DNA of 64,000 nt from Virgibacillus sp. NKC19-16 (GTDB taxonomy: Bacteria > Bacillota > Bacilli > Bacillales > Amphibacillaceae). The stretch lies in assembly GCF_021560035.1 (NCBI RefSeq), contig NZ_CP074373.1, forward strand, positions 3,282,001 through 3,346,000, in the 5' to 3' direction. The position numbers and the translations under genes were made by a program. This document shows positions 42,458 through 51,103 of this stretch, piece after piece. Within the stretch, counting starts at the first letter, position 1, and the number at the start of each line of letters is the position of its first letter. The notes beneath the pieces are model-generated. The model did not search any database. It was not told where the DNA came from and saw only the letters and a program-made list of their open reading frames with translations.

Positions 42458-42604
42458 ATGCTTTTAACCGTTTTAATTGTGATCGTACTCTTATGGGCAC
42501 TTGGCATTAATTTTGAAATTGGTGGCGATTTCATACACCTCTTAATTGTAATTGCGTTAGTTCTTTTAATATATCGTTTGGTAACTGGAAGAAGAATACC
42601 CTAG
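42458..42604 (+). CDS. Small membrane protein of the lmo0937 type
   Basis: A 48-codon gene with a strong ribosome site (GGGAGGAGGG) 5-6 nt before ATG. The product has two hydrophobic helices separated by INFEIGGDFIH and ends in TGRRIP. This matches the plan of the tiny lmo0937-family membrane proteins of Firmicutes (hydrophobic - GG..IHLLLVIA - short basic tail). It runs against its neighbours and is closed by its own terminator, which supports a real gene. Function is unknown. Confidence 0.75.
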   Translation: MLLTVLIVIVLLWALGINFEIGGDFIHLLIVIALVLLIYRLVTGRRIP

Positions 42605-42642
42605 ACATCACATTTCAAACCTCTGATATAAAATAACCACAA

Positions 42643-42680
42643 AGGACACACCAACATCGTTATAGTGTGTCCTTTAGTTT
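42643..42680 (+). terminator. Intrinsic terminator of the small membrane protein gene
   Basis: AGGACACAC (42643-42651) pairs with GTGTGTCCT (42665-42673), then TTAGTTT. Confidence 0.75.
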
Positions 42681-42734
42681 GTCCTATTCAACTGAGCACA
42701 CCGAACTTCCGCTTCCGTCTTTCAATAGGAATAA

Positions 42735-42765
42735 CAAAAAAGCGCCTCTTTTGAAAGGAAACGCT
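42735..42765 (-). terminator. Probable terminator of the EpuA-like gene
   Basis: AGCG/CGCT ends extended by G-U pairs (42741-42765) and followed by TTTTTT on the minus strand, 14 bp after the stop. Confidence 0.6.
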
Positions 42766-42778
42766 CCCCATTTTATAT

Positions 42779-43117
42779 TTACTCTTGCATCACAATATCA
42801 ATAATATGCTGCCATGTTTCTATTCGTAATGCGTCCATGGGATTGCCATCACCAAGTAAACCATAACCAATCATGAGTCCAGCCATTAGTGCAGCTGCAG
42901 CAAGAAGAATTATAACAATGAGACGAAGCCAAATTGGAAATACACGACGTCTCGGCTTTATTTGTTTCTTTTTTTCAGCCTTTTGATGCTGCTTATGTTG
43001 TTTTCGTGTATGCTTTTCTGATGTTGTTTTTTCTGTTTCGGCAGGCTGCTGTTTTTTTCTTTTTTTAGCTTGTTTAAAAGCTTTTCTTGACTGTTCTTCC
43101 GATTGGTTAGTAGGCAT
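42779..43117 (-). CDS. DNA-directed RNA polymerase subunit beta-like membrane protein (EpuA family)
   Basis: A 112-residue protein: a very basic, Lys/Gln-rich cytoplasmic part (about 1-65), one membrane helix (about 70-92), and a short outer tail with GDGNPMDAL and WQHIIDIV. These tail motifs mark the EpuA-like family that databases name RNA polymerase subunit beta; it is not rpoB. ATG at 43117 has AAGGAG upstream; the longer frame begins at a TTG without a site. It follows flhP on the same strand. Confidence 0.85.
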   Translation of the reverse strand: MPTNQSEEQSRKAFKQAKKRKKQQPAETEKTTSEKHTRKQHKQHQKAEKKKQIKPRRRVFPIWLRLIVIILLAAAALMAGLMIGYGLLGDGNPMDALRIETWQHIIDIVMQE

Positions 43118-43203
43118 GTCTCGCTTCTCCTTATTCCCTGGCAATATACATGAAGCTCATTTCTAATCCTAAGCCCAATTTTACCACAGAGCATTCCGGT
43201 GAT

Positions 43204-44034
43204 CTACCTTAGCTGGTTAATTAAACCCATCATCTGATCGCCCGTTGAAATCGTTTGTGCATTAAGTTGGTACGCGCGTTGGGCTGTAATCAAGTCTGTC
43301 ATTTGCTTGGAAATATCCACATTCGAATTCTCCAGTACACCGCTTCTCATAAGGTCTGTATTTGGTACTACGTCTTGAATGATTTCTTCTGGATTAAATC
43401 CAAGTTCCGCTACATCCGGCATCCGGAGCGCATTTTCCCCTGAGACCTCAAGCAAGCGCGGGCGCATCATTTCAACCACGGCTAGTTCACCGGCAATTTC
43501 CGTTTGGGCACCAAGGCTAACAGCAATTTGTCCATTCGGCTGAACCTCAATCGAATCAAAGCCTTCCGCAATCACAATCGGCCCATTCTGCCCCATCACA
43601 GGATTTCCATCGCCTGTTGTCAGCATCACATCTTGATTATCATTTACAGGGCTTAAGTAAAAGGTCCCGTCCCGTGTATAGCGCGTTTCCTCGATATCAT
43701 TTTCTGTCACTTGTATTTGGAAAAAATGATTATCCGCAAGTAAAGCCATGTCCAATGCGCGATCTGTTTCCTTGATAGAGCCTGGTGTTAAATCAATGTT
43801 TGTTGAACCAAGCATAGCTCCCGATCCAACCCGTATCCCGTCTGGGGTCAGGCGGCCTTGCATATTGGCAGGATCAGTCATATTATTAACGTTTTGAATT
43901 AACAGTGAGGAAAATTCAGCTTGACGACCTTTATATCCGGTTGTTTGGCTATTTGCCATATTATTTCCAATTAAATCCATCTTGTTTTGCAGTTGATTCA
44001 TGGTTACCGCCGCTTGTATCATTGGCGTTGACAT
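43204..44034 (-). CDS. flhP: Flagellar hook-basal body (rod) protein FlhP
   Basis: A 276-residue protein of the FlgF/FlgG family. The N-terminal rod motif (LQNKMDLIGNNMANSQTTGYK) and C-terminal motif (NSNVDISKQMTDLITAQRAYQLNAQTI, here given in parts) are both intact, and they form the coiled-coil of the rod or hook. It lies 10 bp after flhO, making a two-gene unit downstream of mbl as in B. subtilis. Confidence 0.93.
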   Translation of the reverse strand: MSTPMIQAAVTMNQLQNKMDLIGNNMANSQTTGYKGRQAEFSSLLIQNVNNMTDPANMQGRLTPDGIRVGSGAMLGSTNIDLTPGSIKETDRALDMALLADNHFFQIQVTENDIEETRYTRDGTFYLSPVNDNQDVMLTTGDGNPVMGQNGPIVIAEGFDSIEVQPNGQIAVSLGAQTEIAGELAVVEMMRPRLLEVSGENALRMPDVAELGFNPEEIIQDVVPNTDLMRSGVLENSNVDISKQMTDLITAQRAYQLNAQTISTGDQMMGLINQLR

Positions 44035-44044
44035 AAAAGCCCTC

Positions 44045-44851
44045 CTAACCTAATCGGCCGATTTCGCTAACTGCTTTTCCCATACTTTCATCATATGCGC
44101 GAAGTACTTTTTGATTCGTTTCAAACTTGCGTACGGATTCCATCATTTGTGTCATCGATTGTAAGGAATCAACATTGGATGCCTCAAGCGAACCTTGCTC
44201 GACCGTGAAAGTAACGTCCGCTGGCACGGCACCAGCTTCTCCAGCAAATAGTCCATTTCCTTCTTTTGTTAATTCATTCGCGTTTTCTGTATATGTAATC
44301 CCTAGTGGAATGTCTACCCCTTCAGCTTGAAGGAGATCTCCATCTTCCGTAACGGTAAATTCCATTCCATCTGTTTGGATAGGATCCCCGGACGCATCCA
44401 GCACATAATAACCCTGATTCGTGACTAGAAACCCTTCTCCATCAACGGTGAAATTTCCGTTTCTTGTTAGTCTTGCTTCTCCGTCCTCATTTTGCACTGT
44501 AAAAAATAAATTACCTGTATCATTTGGCAGATTCCCATTTACAATTGCCAAATCTGTGGTTATACCCGTCTCCCGAATGTCACCCTGCTCATGATTTGGG
44601 ATAGTTTCCTGTACATATACACCCGTATTCAGTGAGCCCACCGGCTGTTGCACAGTTCTATTTAGCCCGTGTGTTGTAGGAATATTTTCAGATCCTATTT
44701 GTTGCAACAACATTTCAGGGAATGCGCGTAAAGCAGTTTGATCCGCTTTATATCCCGGCGTATTCACATTGGCAATATTATTTGAAAAAGCCTCCTGCTG
44801 CCGCTGCTGTGAAATCATTCCACTAGCAGCCGTATAAAAACCTCTTAACAT
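44045..44851 (-). CDS. flhO: Flagellar hook-basal body (rod) protein FlhO
   Basis: A 268-residue paralogue of FlhP. The start MLRGFYTAASGMISQQ and FSNNIANVNTPGYK, and the end MMESVRKFETNQKVLRAYDE, are the conserved helices of distal-rod proteins. The middle beta-domain has LTRNGNFTVDGEGFLVT. Order mbl-flhO-flhP is the same as in B. subtilis. Confidence 0.93.
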   Translation of the reverse strand: MLRGFYTAASGMISQQRQQEAFSNNIANVNTPGYKADQTALRAFPEMLLQQIGSENIPTTHGLNRTVQQPVGSLNTGVYVQETIPNHEQGDIRETGITTDLAIVNGNLPNDTGNLFFTVQNEDGEARLTRNGNFTVDGEGFLVTNQGYYVLDASGDPIQTDGMEFTVTEDGDLLQAEGVDIPLGITYTENANELTKEGNGLFAGEAGAVPADVTFTVEQGSLEASNVDSLQSMTQMMESVRKFETNQKVLRAYDESMGKAVSEIGRLG

Positions 44852-44872
44852 GATTTTTCACCTCTCACAAGG

Positions 44873-45874
44873 TTAAATGATCTTTTTACTTTCAATTTTA
44901 TCAATATTTTCAAGCATCATTCCTGTTCCTTTAGCAACACAGTTCATCGGTTCTTCAGACGTAAATACAGGGACTTTCAATTCCTCTGCCAGTAACTGGT
45001 CAATACCGTGAATTAAAGCTCCGCCACCTGTCAGGATAACGCCCCGATCAATAATATCTGCAGATAATTCCGGCGGCGTACGTTCCAGCACGGTTTTTGC
45101 AGCTTGAATAATTAAGGTCGCTGACTCCTGTAAGGCTTCCCCTATTTCATCGGAATAAACCGTAATCGTACGTGGAAGTCCGTTCACCATATCACGCCCG
45201 CGGATTTCCATTTCTTCCTTCCGTGAATCTTTAAAAACGGTAGCTACATTTACCTTAATTTGCTCAGCAGTACGCTCACCAATAAGCAGTTTGTAATTTT
45301 TCTTGATATAGTTAAGGATTTCCACATCAAATTTATCCCCGGCCATTTTAATAGACTCTGATGTGACAATATCGCCCATGGAAAGGACCGCTACATCTGT
45401 TGTACCCCCGCCGATATCGATGACCATATTCCCGCTTGGCTGGAAAATTTCCATCCCGGCACCAATCGCCGCTACTTTCGGCTCTTCTTCCAGGTAGACT
45501 TTTTTACCACCGGATTTTTCCGCGGCCTCCTTAATCGCTTTCTGCTCTACCTTCGTCACATTCGTTGGACAGCAAATAAGCATTCTCGGTTTGGAGAGAA
45601 AACCACGAACATTGATTTTATTTATAAAATGTCTTAACATCGCTTCTGTTACATCAAAATCAGCAATTACTCCATCCTTCAATGGTCGAATCGCTTCAAT
45701 ATTTCCCGGTGTTCGACCAACCATTCGATGTGCAGATTCACCAACTTCAAGCACTTTACCTGTTGTGCGATCCATTGCCACAACAGATGGTTCATTTAAA
45801 ACTATTCCTTTACCTTTTACATGAATTAAAACATTAGCAGTTCCAAGGTCGATTCCAATATCCCTAGAAAACAT
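44873..45874 (-). CDS. mbl: Rod-shape actin homologue Mbl
   Basis: A 333-residue MreB-type actin. GGAGG precedes the ATG at 45874 by about 8 nt; the longer frame has no ribosome site. Nucleotide-binding motifs: DIGIDLGTANVLI (phosphate 1), VIDIGGGTTDVAVLS (phosphate 2) and ILTGGGALIHGID (adenosine). The gene lies directly behind spoIIID, which identifies it as mbl rather than mreB. It guides cell-wall synthesis along the cylinder. Confidence 0.95.
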   Translation of the reverse strand: MFSRDIGIDLGTANVLIHVKGKGIVLNEPSVVAMDRTTGKVLEVGESAHRMVGRTPGNIEAIRPLKDGVIADFDVTEAMLRHFINKINVRGFLSKPRMLICCPTNVTKVEQKAIKEAAEKSGGKKVYLEEEPKVAAIGAGMEIFQPSGNMVIDIGGGTTDVAVLSMGDIVTSESIKMAGDKFDVEILNYIKKNYKLLIGERTAEQIKVNVATVFKDSRKEEMEIRGRDMVNGLPRTITVYSDEIGEALQESATLIIQAAKTVLERTPPELSADIIDRGVILTGGGALIHGIDQLLAEELKVPVFTSEEPMNCVAKGTGMMLENIDKIESKKII

Positions 45875-46209
45875 GAATCTGATCCTCCTAGCGTAAATAT
45901 GTAGCTGGCATATGTTAAACGAGAACACAATGCTACTAATATAATATTTTACCACAAAATTCAACAATTAACTGCATATTTCGCAAAAAAATTTGGTATC
46001 GGGGTCTGTCCCCCGCTACGCTAAAGTGATAAAGGGAGGAAGGGTAGACTGCCGTGCGAGTTGGGTGATATGAGCGCATTCAAGTAATAACACTTATTAT
46101 TTGCTAGTACTATTGTATAAAAATTATTATATTTTTTCGGGTACATTCGACATATTTGCGGCCATGCTCTATGAAACATCTCCTTCCGAGCACGCCTCAG
46201 AATCCAAAC

Positions 46210-46240
46210 CAAAAACGCAGCATCCTCCAATCCGCTGCGT
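46210..46240 (-). terminator. Intrinsic terminator of spoIIID
   Basis: ACGCAGC (46215-46221) pairs with GCTGCGT (46234-46240), with TTTTT behind it on the minus strand. Thus mbl should have its own promoter in 45875-46209; that stretch also has a GGGG-TCTGT-CCCC hairpin (about 46001-46013) and a degenerate start of the dispersed repeat (46145), but no gene. Confidence 0.8.
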
Positions 46241-46351
46241 TTTGGCCTTACTTTGCTATGTGCTACTGTAGTTCCAAAAGATCTCCAGATACCACCCCCC
46301 TATAGCGTAGCTCGCTTACCAATATCGCGGCATTCCCTAAAGGAGTAAATT

Positions 46352-46633
46352 TCACCCCACCGGTTTTGCTTCCTCCTCACTTTTCGGATGCAAGCTATAT
46401 TTCTTTCTTGTGGCTTCTCCTCCGCGGAGATGACGGATTGATTTGTGATGTTCGAGAATTTCTTTTACCTGATTTGCCAGCTCAGCATTTATTTCTGGTA
46501 AGCGTTCTGTCAAATCTTTGTGGACTGTGCTCTTGGAAACACCAAATTCTTTTGCTATCATTCGGACAGTTTTTCGTTCTTCAACGACGTATTTTCCTAT
46601 CCTGATAGTTCTTTCTTTGATGTAATCATGCAC
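46352..46633 (-). CDS. spoIIID: Sporulation transcription factor SpoIIID
   Basis: A 93-residue DNA-binding protein acting in the mother cell after sigma-E. The helix-turn-helix is TVRMIAKEFGVSKSTVHKDL (residues about 22-41), and the basic tail (RHLRGGEATRKKYS) is the second DNA contact. Length and sequence fit the highly conserved family. Confidence 0.96.
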   Translation of the reverse strand: MHDYIKERTIRIGKYVVEERKTVRMIAKEFGVSKSTVHKDLTERLPEINAELANQVKEILEHHKSIRHLRGGEATRKKYSLHPKSEEEAKPVG

Positions 46634-47051
46634 ACCATTCGCCTCCCTAAGTTGAATATTTCCGAGGTGTGGTTTGAGACAAGGTGTTAATTTTGTTGTG
46701 GCTGATTTTTCCTGTAATAGCTCTGCTGCGCGATGATGTCGGATATGTATTTTTTCAAATAGGTTTAATTAAGGCTGTTCAAATGATCCTTAAAATTTTT
46801 TGAACATACCTTCTATGATAATCTACCTATATTCCAAAGTTAACGGAAAGTTCTGTAATTTATATGTAAACGTTCCATGTGAGGGGGTCATTTGGCGTAT
46901 ATTTTGAAAAGCCACACAAGCTCTCACCTCAGACATTTCTGATTGCTTGGTTTGTAATATTTTATTAATGAAGTGGGAGGTTTATGATTAAAATTGGATC
47001 TTTAGAAAATGTGGACAGGAAGTATTTTTAAATTTAGCTGTAAAACTCGGG
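46634..47051. other. Non-coding stretch upstream of spoIIID
   Basis: About 420 bp without a supported gene; it should contain the spoIIID promoter. A 13-codon frame at about 46984 with a GGGAGG site on the plus strand is too short to call. Confidence 0.4.
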
Positions 47052-47079
47052 TGGAACGGGGATATAGTCACCCGTTCCA
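47052..47079 (-). terminator. Hairpin after the peptide gene, probable terminator
   Basis: TGGAACGGG (47052-47060) pairs with CCCGTTCCA (47071-47079); on the minus strand CCCGAGTTTTAC follows. An alternative CGGGTG/CACCCG pairing overlaps it. Confidence 0.5.
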
Positions 47080-47151
47080 TCTAAAAAAGGTTCAGCTTTT
47101 CCAAATAAAGCATGATTCGAAAGCGAAACGACAAACGAACTTACATTGATA

Positions 47152-47268
47152 TTAATCGATATCCCCTAGATTCGGATCACTATACGCTATCTGATCCCCT
47201 AGCTCCGGACTTACGAGAAAAAGGATGGCTGTAATTGCTACCACAAGAATTACTTTCCATTTTTTCAT
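47152..47268 (-). CDS. Small exported peptide, candidate signal of the AimR-like receptor
   Basis: A 38-codon gene with a near-perfect ribosome site (AAGGAGGTG) 5 nt before ATG, starting 52 bp after the receptor's stop on the same strand. The product has a basic start (MKKWK), a hydrophobic core (VILVVAITAILFLV) and a polar tail SPELGDQIAYSDPNLGDID. This is the plan of Phr/AimP pre-peptides, which are exported, cut, and re-imported as 5-10-residue signals, usually from the C-terminal end. The tail lacks the RGA ending common in known arbitrium peptides, so the mature form cannot be named. Confidence 0.7.
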   Translation of the reverse strand: MKKWKVILVVAITAILFLVSPELGDQIAYSDPNLGDID

Positions 47269-47320
47269 TCTTACACCTCCTTATCTTTTGAGTTCGATAT
47301 GTATGAACAAGGCGCATGAT

Positions 47321-48334
47321 TCACACATTCATGTGCATGAGCGCTCTAAGTGGTAATCTGCAGAAAAAGAAGTCGCTCCTTTTTTCAATGAAGTAATTGT
47401 AGGACTGGAGTAACATCTTTTTGTCTTGCTTCGCTTTACCCATATAATAAAGTTTAAATGCACTGTCCGTTGGCAGTTCATTAAGAATCCTGATCGCTTT
47501 AGCATAATTTCCTTTTGCAATTTCAATATGTGCTTGTTCACTCTTATCATCTGTTTTTATATTATCCACTTTTTTAAAATGTGCAGACAAAAAGGGAATA
47601 TTTTGGTGTTCGATGACACGAATTTGATTTGTTAGATGATGTTTCTTAGCTAGTTTCAAAGCTTCTGTCAAATGATGCATTCCTTGAAAATACGTATCAA
47701 ACGTGTAGGATAATCCTAATTTTATGTGTACATCTATTTTTGCCAGATCATTCGATGTTTGATTTAGTATGCGATAGGCATACTTTCTTGCCATAATTAA
47801 TTCATTTCGCAATAGATAATAGGTCAAAAAGATTTGATAAAGTCTAATGGTAAAAAAAGATATCATCATCCTATCTTCTATTTTCTGAAATAAATACTGA
47901 TAGTTTTCAAGGAAATTTCCTATTTTACTATATTGATTCATGCTGTAGTAAGCCGTGACTTTAACAAATTCAAGCAAACAATTTAGCTCAGGTTCACCTG
48001 TTTTCATGTTTTCTGCTTTTATTACTATTTCGCTTGGGTGACACCGGTTAAGTTTTCGGTCGATCGTTAATTGATAAACTTGTGCCCACTCTCTGTTAGA
48101 GCTATTTTCGGATTCCCGATTCTTTTGGATTAATAGCTCCAAGTCCTCATAGAATCCATTCACATACAAAAATTCCATGCCTTTTTTTCTGATATTATCT
48201 GAAGATGTGTTCATAAGGAATTTCCGTGTTAATTGCAATGCGGCTTTTGCGTCATAATCTTGTGCGAATGATTCCATAACCTCTTTCAAAGAGGGTTCGT
48301 GCTCATTTAATGTGATGATAGAAGAGTTAAACAT
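47321..48334 (-). CDS. AimR/Rap-like (RRNPP) tetratricopeptide peptide receptor
   Basis: A 337-residue helical-repeat protein. Its final part (LYYMGKAKQDKKMLLQSYNYF and RLPLRALMHM) closely recalls the C-terminal end of phage arbitrium receptor AimR. Aligned from memory, the sequence begins where the AimR N-terminal helix-turn-helix would already have ended, so it seems to be the TPR part only. ATG at 48334 lies 13 nt after GGAGG, a long spacing; the extra codons of the longer frame (to 48409) do not look like a DNA-binding domain. A small exported-peptide gene follows. No phage genes surround it; it lies between spoIIID and spoIIQ. Rap-like protein-protein action is one possibility. Confidence 0.75.
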   Translation of the reverse strand: MFNSSIITLNEHEPSLKEVMESFAQDYDAKAALQLTRKFLMNTSSDNIRKKGMEFLYVNGFYEDLELLIQKNRESENSSNREWAQVYQLTIDRKLNRCHPSEIVIKAENMKTGEPELNCLLEFVKVTAYYSMNQYSKIGNFLENYQYLFQKIEDRMMISFFTIRLYQIFLTYYLLRNELIMARKYAYRILNQTSNDLAKIDVHIKLGLSYTFDTYFQGMHHLTEALKLAKKHHLTNQIRVIEHQNIPFLSAHFKKVDNIKTDDKSEQAHIEIAKGNYAKAIRILNELPTDSAFKLYYMGKAKQDKKMLLQSYNYFIEKRSDFFFCRLPLRALMHMNV

Positions 48335-48492
48335 ATATTGGCTGAGGCCTCCTTTCGGTAAAATATATATGGCGATTTCCACATTGATTTTTTCATCATA
48401 TTTCAACAATTACCCTTATTCTAACATATTTTCTGTGGTTAAAAAGGACTATTTTTTCGACAAATTTCGTATGAAGTTTTAGGATTACACAT

Positions 48493-48529
48493 AAAAATAC
48501 CTCCAGCTTAAATTGCTGGAGGTATTTTT
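48493..48529 (-). terminator. Intrinsic terminator of spoIIQ
   Basis: Perfect 15-bp arms AAAAATACCTCCAGC (48493-48507) and GCTGGAGGTATTTTT (48515-48529) directly behind the stop codon. The symmetrical A/T ends could stop traffic from both strands. Confidence 0.92.
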
Positions 48530-49441
48530 TTATGCATCATCTGAGTCTTCTGAATCGGTTGTATCATCATTCGACTCTTCATCTTCTGCACCTGAATCTT
48601 CTTCTGGTGCGTCTGTTTCTGTATCTTCACCAGTTTCTTCTTCTTCTTCTGCTGGTGCATCAGCGTCTTCTTCCGTGCCACTTGGCTCTTCCGCGTCTTC
48701 CGCAGTTTCCTCGCTTGCTTCGGATTCTTCCGCTTCTTCTGTAACACTATCTAAACTAGCTACAGATTGGTTGAAAAAGGATTCCGGATTGACTTCATTG
48801 CCATCTTTTCTAAGTTCAAAGTGGACATGAGTTCCATTATCTTTTCCAAATATATTACTCCCTGCTGTGCCTATCGGATCGCCTTGTTCTACATCGGTAT
48901 CAGCTGACACACTGACCTCATCCAAGCTTGCATAATAGGTTGTTACGTTATCACCATGTTCCATAACGACAACATTCCCAAGGAGCGGATCTTCTTTTAC
49001 CTCTGTAACGGTCCCGGTTAATGATGCTACGACATCGAACGTCTCGTCACTAGCGGATGCAATATCAATACCAGTACTTTGGTAATAGCGGTTGTTATAA
49101 AGAACCAAGCCATTCTCCTGATCCTCTTGTTCTGCGTTGTAATCATAAAATTTAGTTACGATTTCTGCTTGATCTTGATCCACTACCGGCATTTGGATAA
49201 CTTCTTGCTGGTCCAAAACTGTCTCGGCGTCCTCATCATTCTGAGTTGGGATATACTCGTCACTTTCCTGTTCTTCCTGCTCATCTGCAACATCCGGAAC
49301 TTGGTTATCCACATTTTGATACCACACCACAACCGATAAAAGGAGGGCAGCAACAGTCAAATAAACTGCTGGAAAAAACCATTTCTTCCGGAAAATACGG
49401 CTCCACTTATTTTTTGAAGCACCGTTGTTTTCTTCTTTCAT
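48530..49441 (-). CDS. spoIIQ: Stage II sporulation protein Q (LytM/M23 family)
   Basis: A 303-residue forespore membrane protein: short cytoplasmic part, one membrane helix (about 24-42), then an M23/LytM domain (about 105-225). SpoIIQ joins SpoIIIAH across the intermembrane space to form the engulfment channel. The position of the first metal histidine is serine (STGIDIAS), so the domain is probably not catalytic, as in B. subtilis; HVHFELRKDG is intact. After the domain comes a tail of about 75 residues made almost only of Glu, Asp, Ser, Thr and Ala, which I do not know from B. subtilis SpoIIQ. Confidence 0.93.
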   Translation of the reverse strand: MKEENNGASKNKWSRIFRKKWFFPAVYLTVAALLLSVVVWYQNVDNQVPDVADEQEEQESDEYIPTQNDEDAETVLDQQEVIQMPVVDQDQAEIVTKFYDYNAEQEDQENGLVLYNNRYYQSTGIDIASASDETFDVVASLTGTVTEVKEDPLLGNVVVMEHGDNVTTYYASLDEVSVSADTDVEQGDPIGTAGSNIFGKDNGTHVHFELRKDGNEVNPESFFNQSVASLDSVTEEAEESEASEETAEDAEEPSGTEEDADAPAEEEEETGEDTETDAPEEDSGAEDEESNDDTTDSEDSDDA

Positions 49442-49688
49442 AAGAACATCACCTCAACAACCATTCTGATCAGAAAAAAGAAAATATATACATAGCAAGA
49501 AAAAAATTTCCCGATTTTATGGATTTTTTGAAAAAAGTGGGGGAGAGTAAGAGGTTATGGATATGTAAGGAGTGCTTTTTCTAAGCTTCTAGAGCCTAGG
49601 AGCGCTGTTGATTACCGGGTGAGCTGTTTTTTCAAGTTTTCGGGCCCCATGGAGATGCACAAGCTCCTACGAGTTCATCACACACATC

Positions 49689-49719
49689 AAAAAACCCTCG
49701 CTATCTTGCCACGAGGGTT
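49689..49719 (-). terminator. Intrinsic terminator overlapping the end of spoIID
   Basis: CGAGGGTT (49712-49719) and AACCCTCG (49693-49700) pair and the stop codon 49701-49703 is in the loop; TTTTTT follows on the minus strand. The region 49442-49688 shows nothing further. Confidence 0.85.
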
Positions 49720-50906
49720 GGTGCTGTATCGTTGACGGTGCTGATCTCCACATCTTGATAATAATGCTTTACAATGTCCTGGTAGGTTTCTCCTTCCTTA
49801 GCCATCCCGTTTGCGCCATATTGGCTCATTCCGATGCCATGGCCGAAGCCTTTCGTTGTGAAAATAAAATGGTCATTTTTTTGCTCGATGGTGAAATCAC
49901 TTGACTGTAACTCAAATTGTTCTCGTATTTCCCTACCAGAGAATGTGCTTCCGGCAATTGCTAATTCATTCACACGCTGACTTTCGGTTCGTGTTACTTC
50001 TATAGGAACAGTATCTGCCCCGTTCAGACTAACTTCCAGCGTATCTTCTACCTCGCTCATTGAAAATACTTCCTGATGCAGATATTCCGGCGAGTTTTCA
50101 TCCCATGGGCTTTCAACACTTCGTAGGTAAGGAAGCTCATTGTCCCAGTAATCTTCCGAGTTTTCGGTATACCCATTACTTGTTGAAAAATATGCTGGCG
50201 TGATCGGCGCGTCCTCATAGGTTAGAATTTCCCCTTCTGTCGCAGCCACTGCCTTATTTATTTTATCCATTTTCCAATCGTAATCACTGCCTAGATCCCT
50301 TCTCAACTCATGTTCACTTTTATAAACCTGATGTGCCGTCGTATCTGTTACATCAAAATTATTTTCGCTTCCATCCTGAAAAAGTATATGGTTCACGATA
50401 TAGGTTCTAGCTGCCAGCGCCTGTGCTTTTAACGCCTCCACTTCAAATTCTCCAGGCATCTCGGAAGCTACCACGCGTGACACATATTCTTCCAGTGGTA
50501 CATCTTCTATGCTGTCCGATGTATCCCGCATCACTTCTACTGAAAATGGCGAGGCAGCAAACACCGTTTCTGCTTCCTGTTCCGGCATTTCTTCTTCGAC
50601 ATTGGACTCCTCCGCAGCTTGATTATCTCCTCCAAATGGAATCACAATCATTGTTGGTATTACTAAAATAATAGTGATTAAACACGATAGTACAACAAAA
50701 GTAGGAAGCTTCCACGTTGCAGATGGCTTATTCAAGTACTTCGGTTTCTTCGATTTCAAGGATGCGAGATTTTTTATTTTACTCTTCTGCAGCCCTGAGT
50801 TTTTTGATTGTTGCTGCTGCTTTAGTTTCATTCGTTTGGAAAGTGATGACTTCTTCTTTTTCCACGCTTTAGGAACCGATTTAGTTGCGTATTTACGATT
50901 ATTCAT
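49701..50906 (-). CDS. spoIID: Stage II sporulation protein D (lytic transglycosylase)
   Basis: A 401-residue membrane-anchored peptidoglycan hydrolase needed for engulfment. The start is the ATG at 50906 with AAAGGGGG upstream; frames further upstream have no site. A long basic, Lys/Gln-rich cytoplasmic part (about 60 residues) precedes the membrane helix, followed by the SpoIID domain: EEYVSRVVASEMPGEFEVEALKAQ holds the probable catalytic glutamate, and FGHGIGMSQYGA is the C-terminal signature. The basic part is longer than I recall for B. subtilis. Confidence 0.93.
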   Translation of the reverse strand: MNNRKYATKSVPKAWKKKKSSLSKRMKLKQQQQSKNSGLQKSKIKNLASLKSKKPKYLNKPSATWKLPTFVVLSCLITIILVIPTMIVIPFGGDNQAAEESNVEEEMPEQEAETVFAASPFSVEVMRDTSDSIEDVPLEEYVSRVVASEMPGEFEVEALKAQALAARTYIVNHILFQDGSENNFDVTDTTAHQVYKSEHELRRDLGSDYDWKMDKINKAVAATEGEILTYEDAPITPAYFSTSNGYTENSEDYWDNELPYLRSVESPWDENSPEYLHQEVFSMSEVEDTLEVSLNGADTVPIEVTRTESQRVNELAIAGSTFSGREIREQFELQSSDFTIEQKNDHFIFTTKGFGHGIGMSQYGANGMAKEGETYQDIVKHYYQDVEISTVNDTAPTLVAR

Positions 50907-51059
50907 GGCTTCCCCCTTTACAATTCGTGATTGTTTACCTAGCTTCCCTACTATTAAACGTATACAAAAATCGAAAACAATAGAACAAATAATTTCGGAA
51001 AGGATCTTTTCTATTTTTTGTATCATAAGCAACCAATTTTTTAGAGAACAGTCTTCTAA

Positions 51060-51091
51060 AAAATATGCAGTTGCTATCGATTAGCAACTGC
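51060..51091 (-). terminator. Intrinsic terminator of the dpp-ykf operon
   Basis: GCAGTTGCTA (51067-51076) and TAGCAACTGC (51082-51091) around a 5-nt loop; ATATTTTTTAG follows on the minus strand. Confidence 0.88.
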
Positions 51092-51103
51092 ATAGGCGCT
51101 TCA

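Noticed and set aside
46984-47025. 13-codon plus-strand frame with a GGGAGG site
   Set aside because: Too short and without any supporting context to call a peptide gene.
47321-48334. Prophage remnant carrying the AimR-like gene
   Set aside because: No integrase, structural or lysis genes lie nearby; flanks are conserved sporulation genes.
48508-48747. Lys/Gln-rich 79-codon frame overlapping the acidic tail of SpoIIQ
   Set aside because: It is the other-frame reading of the repetitive GAA/GAG tail and overlaps the terminator.
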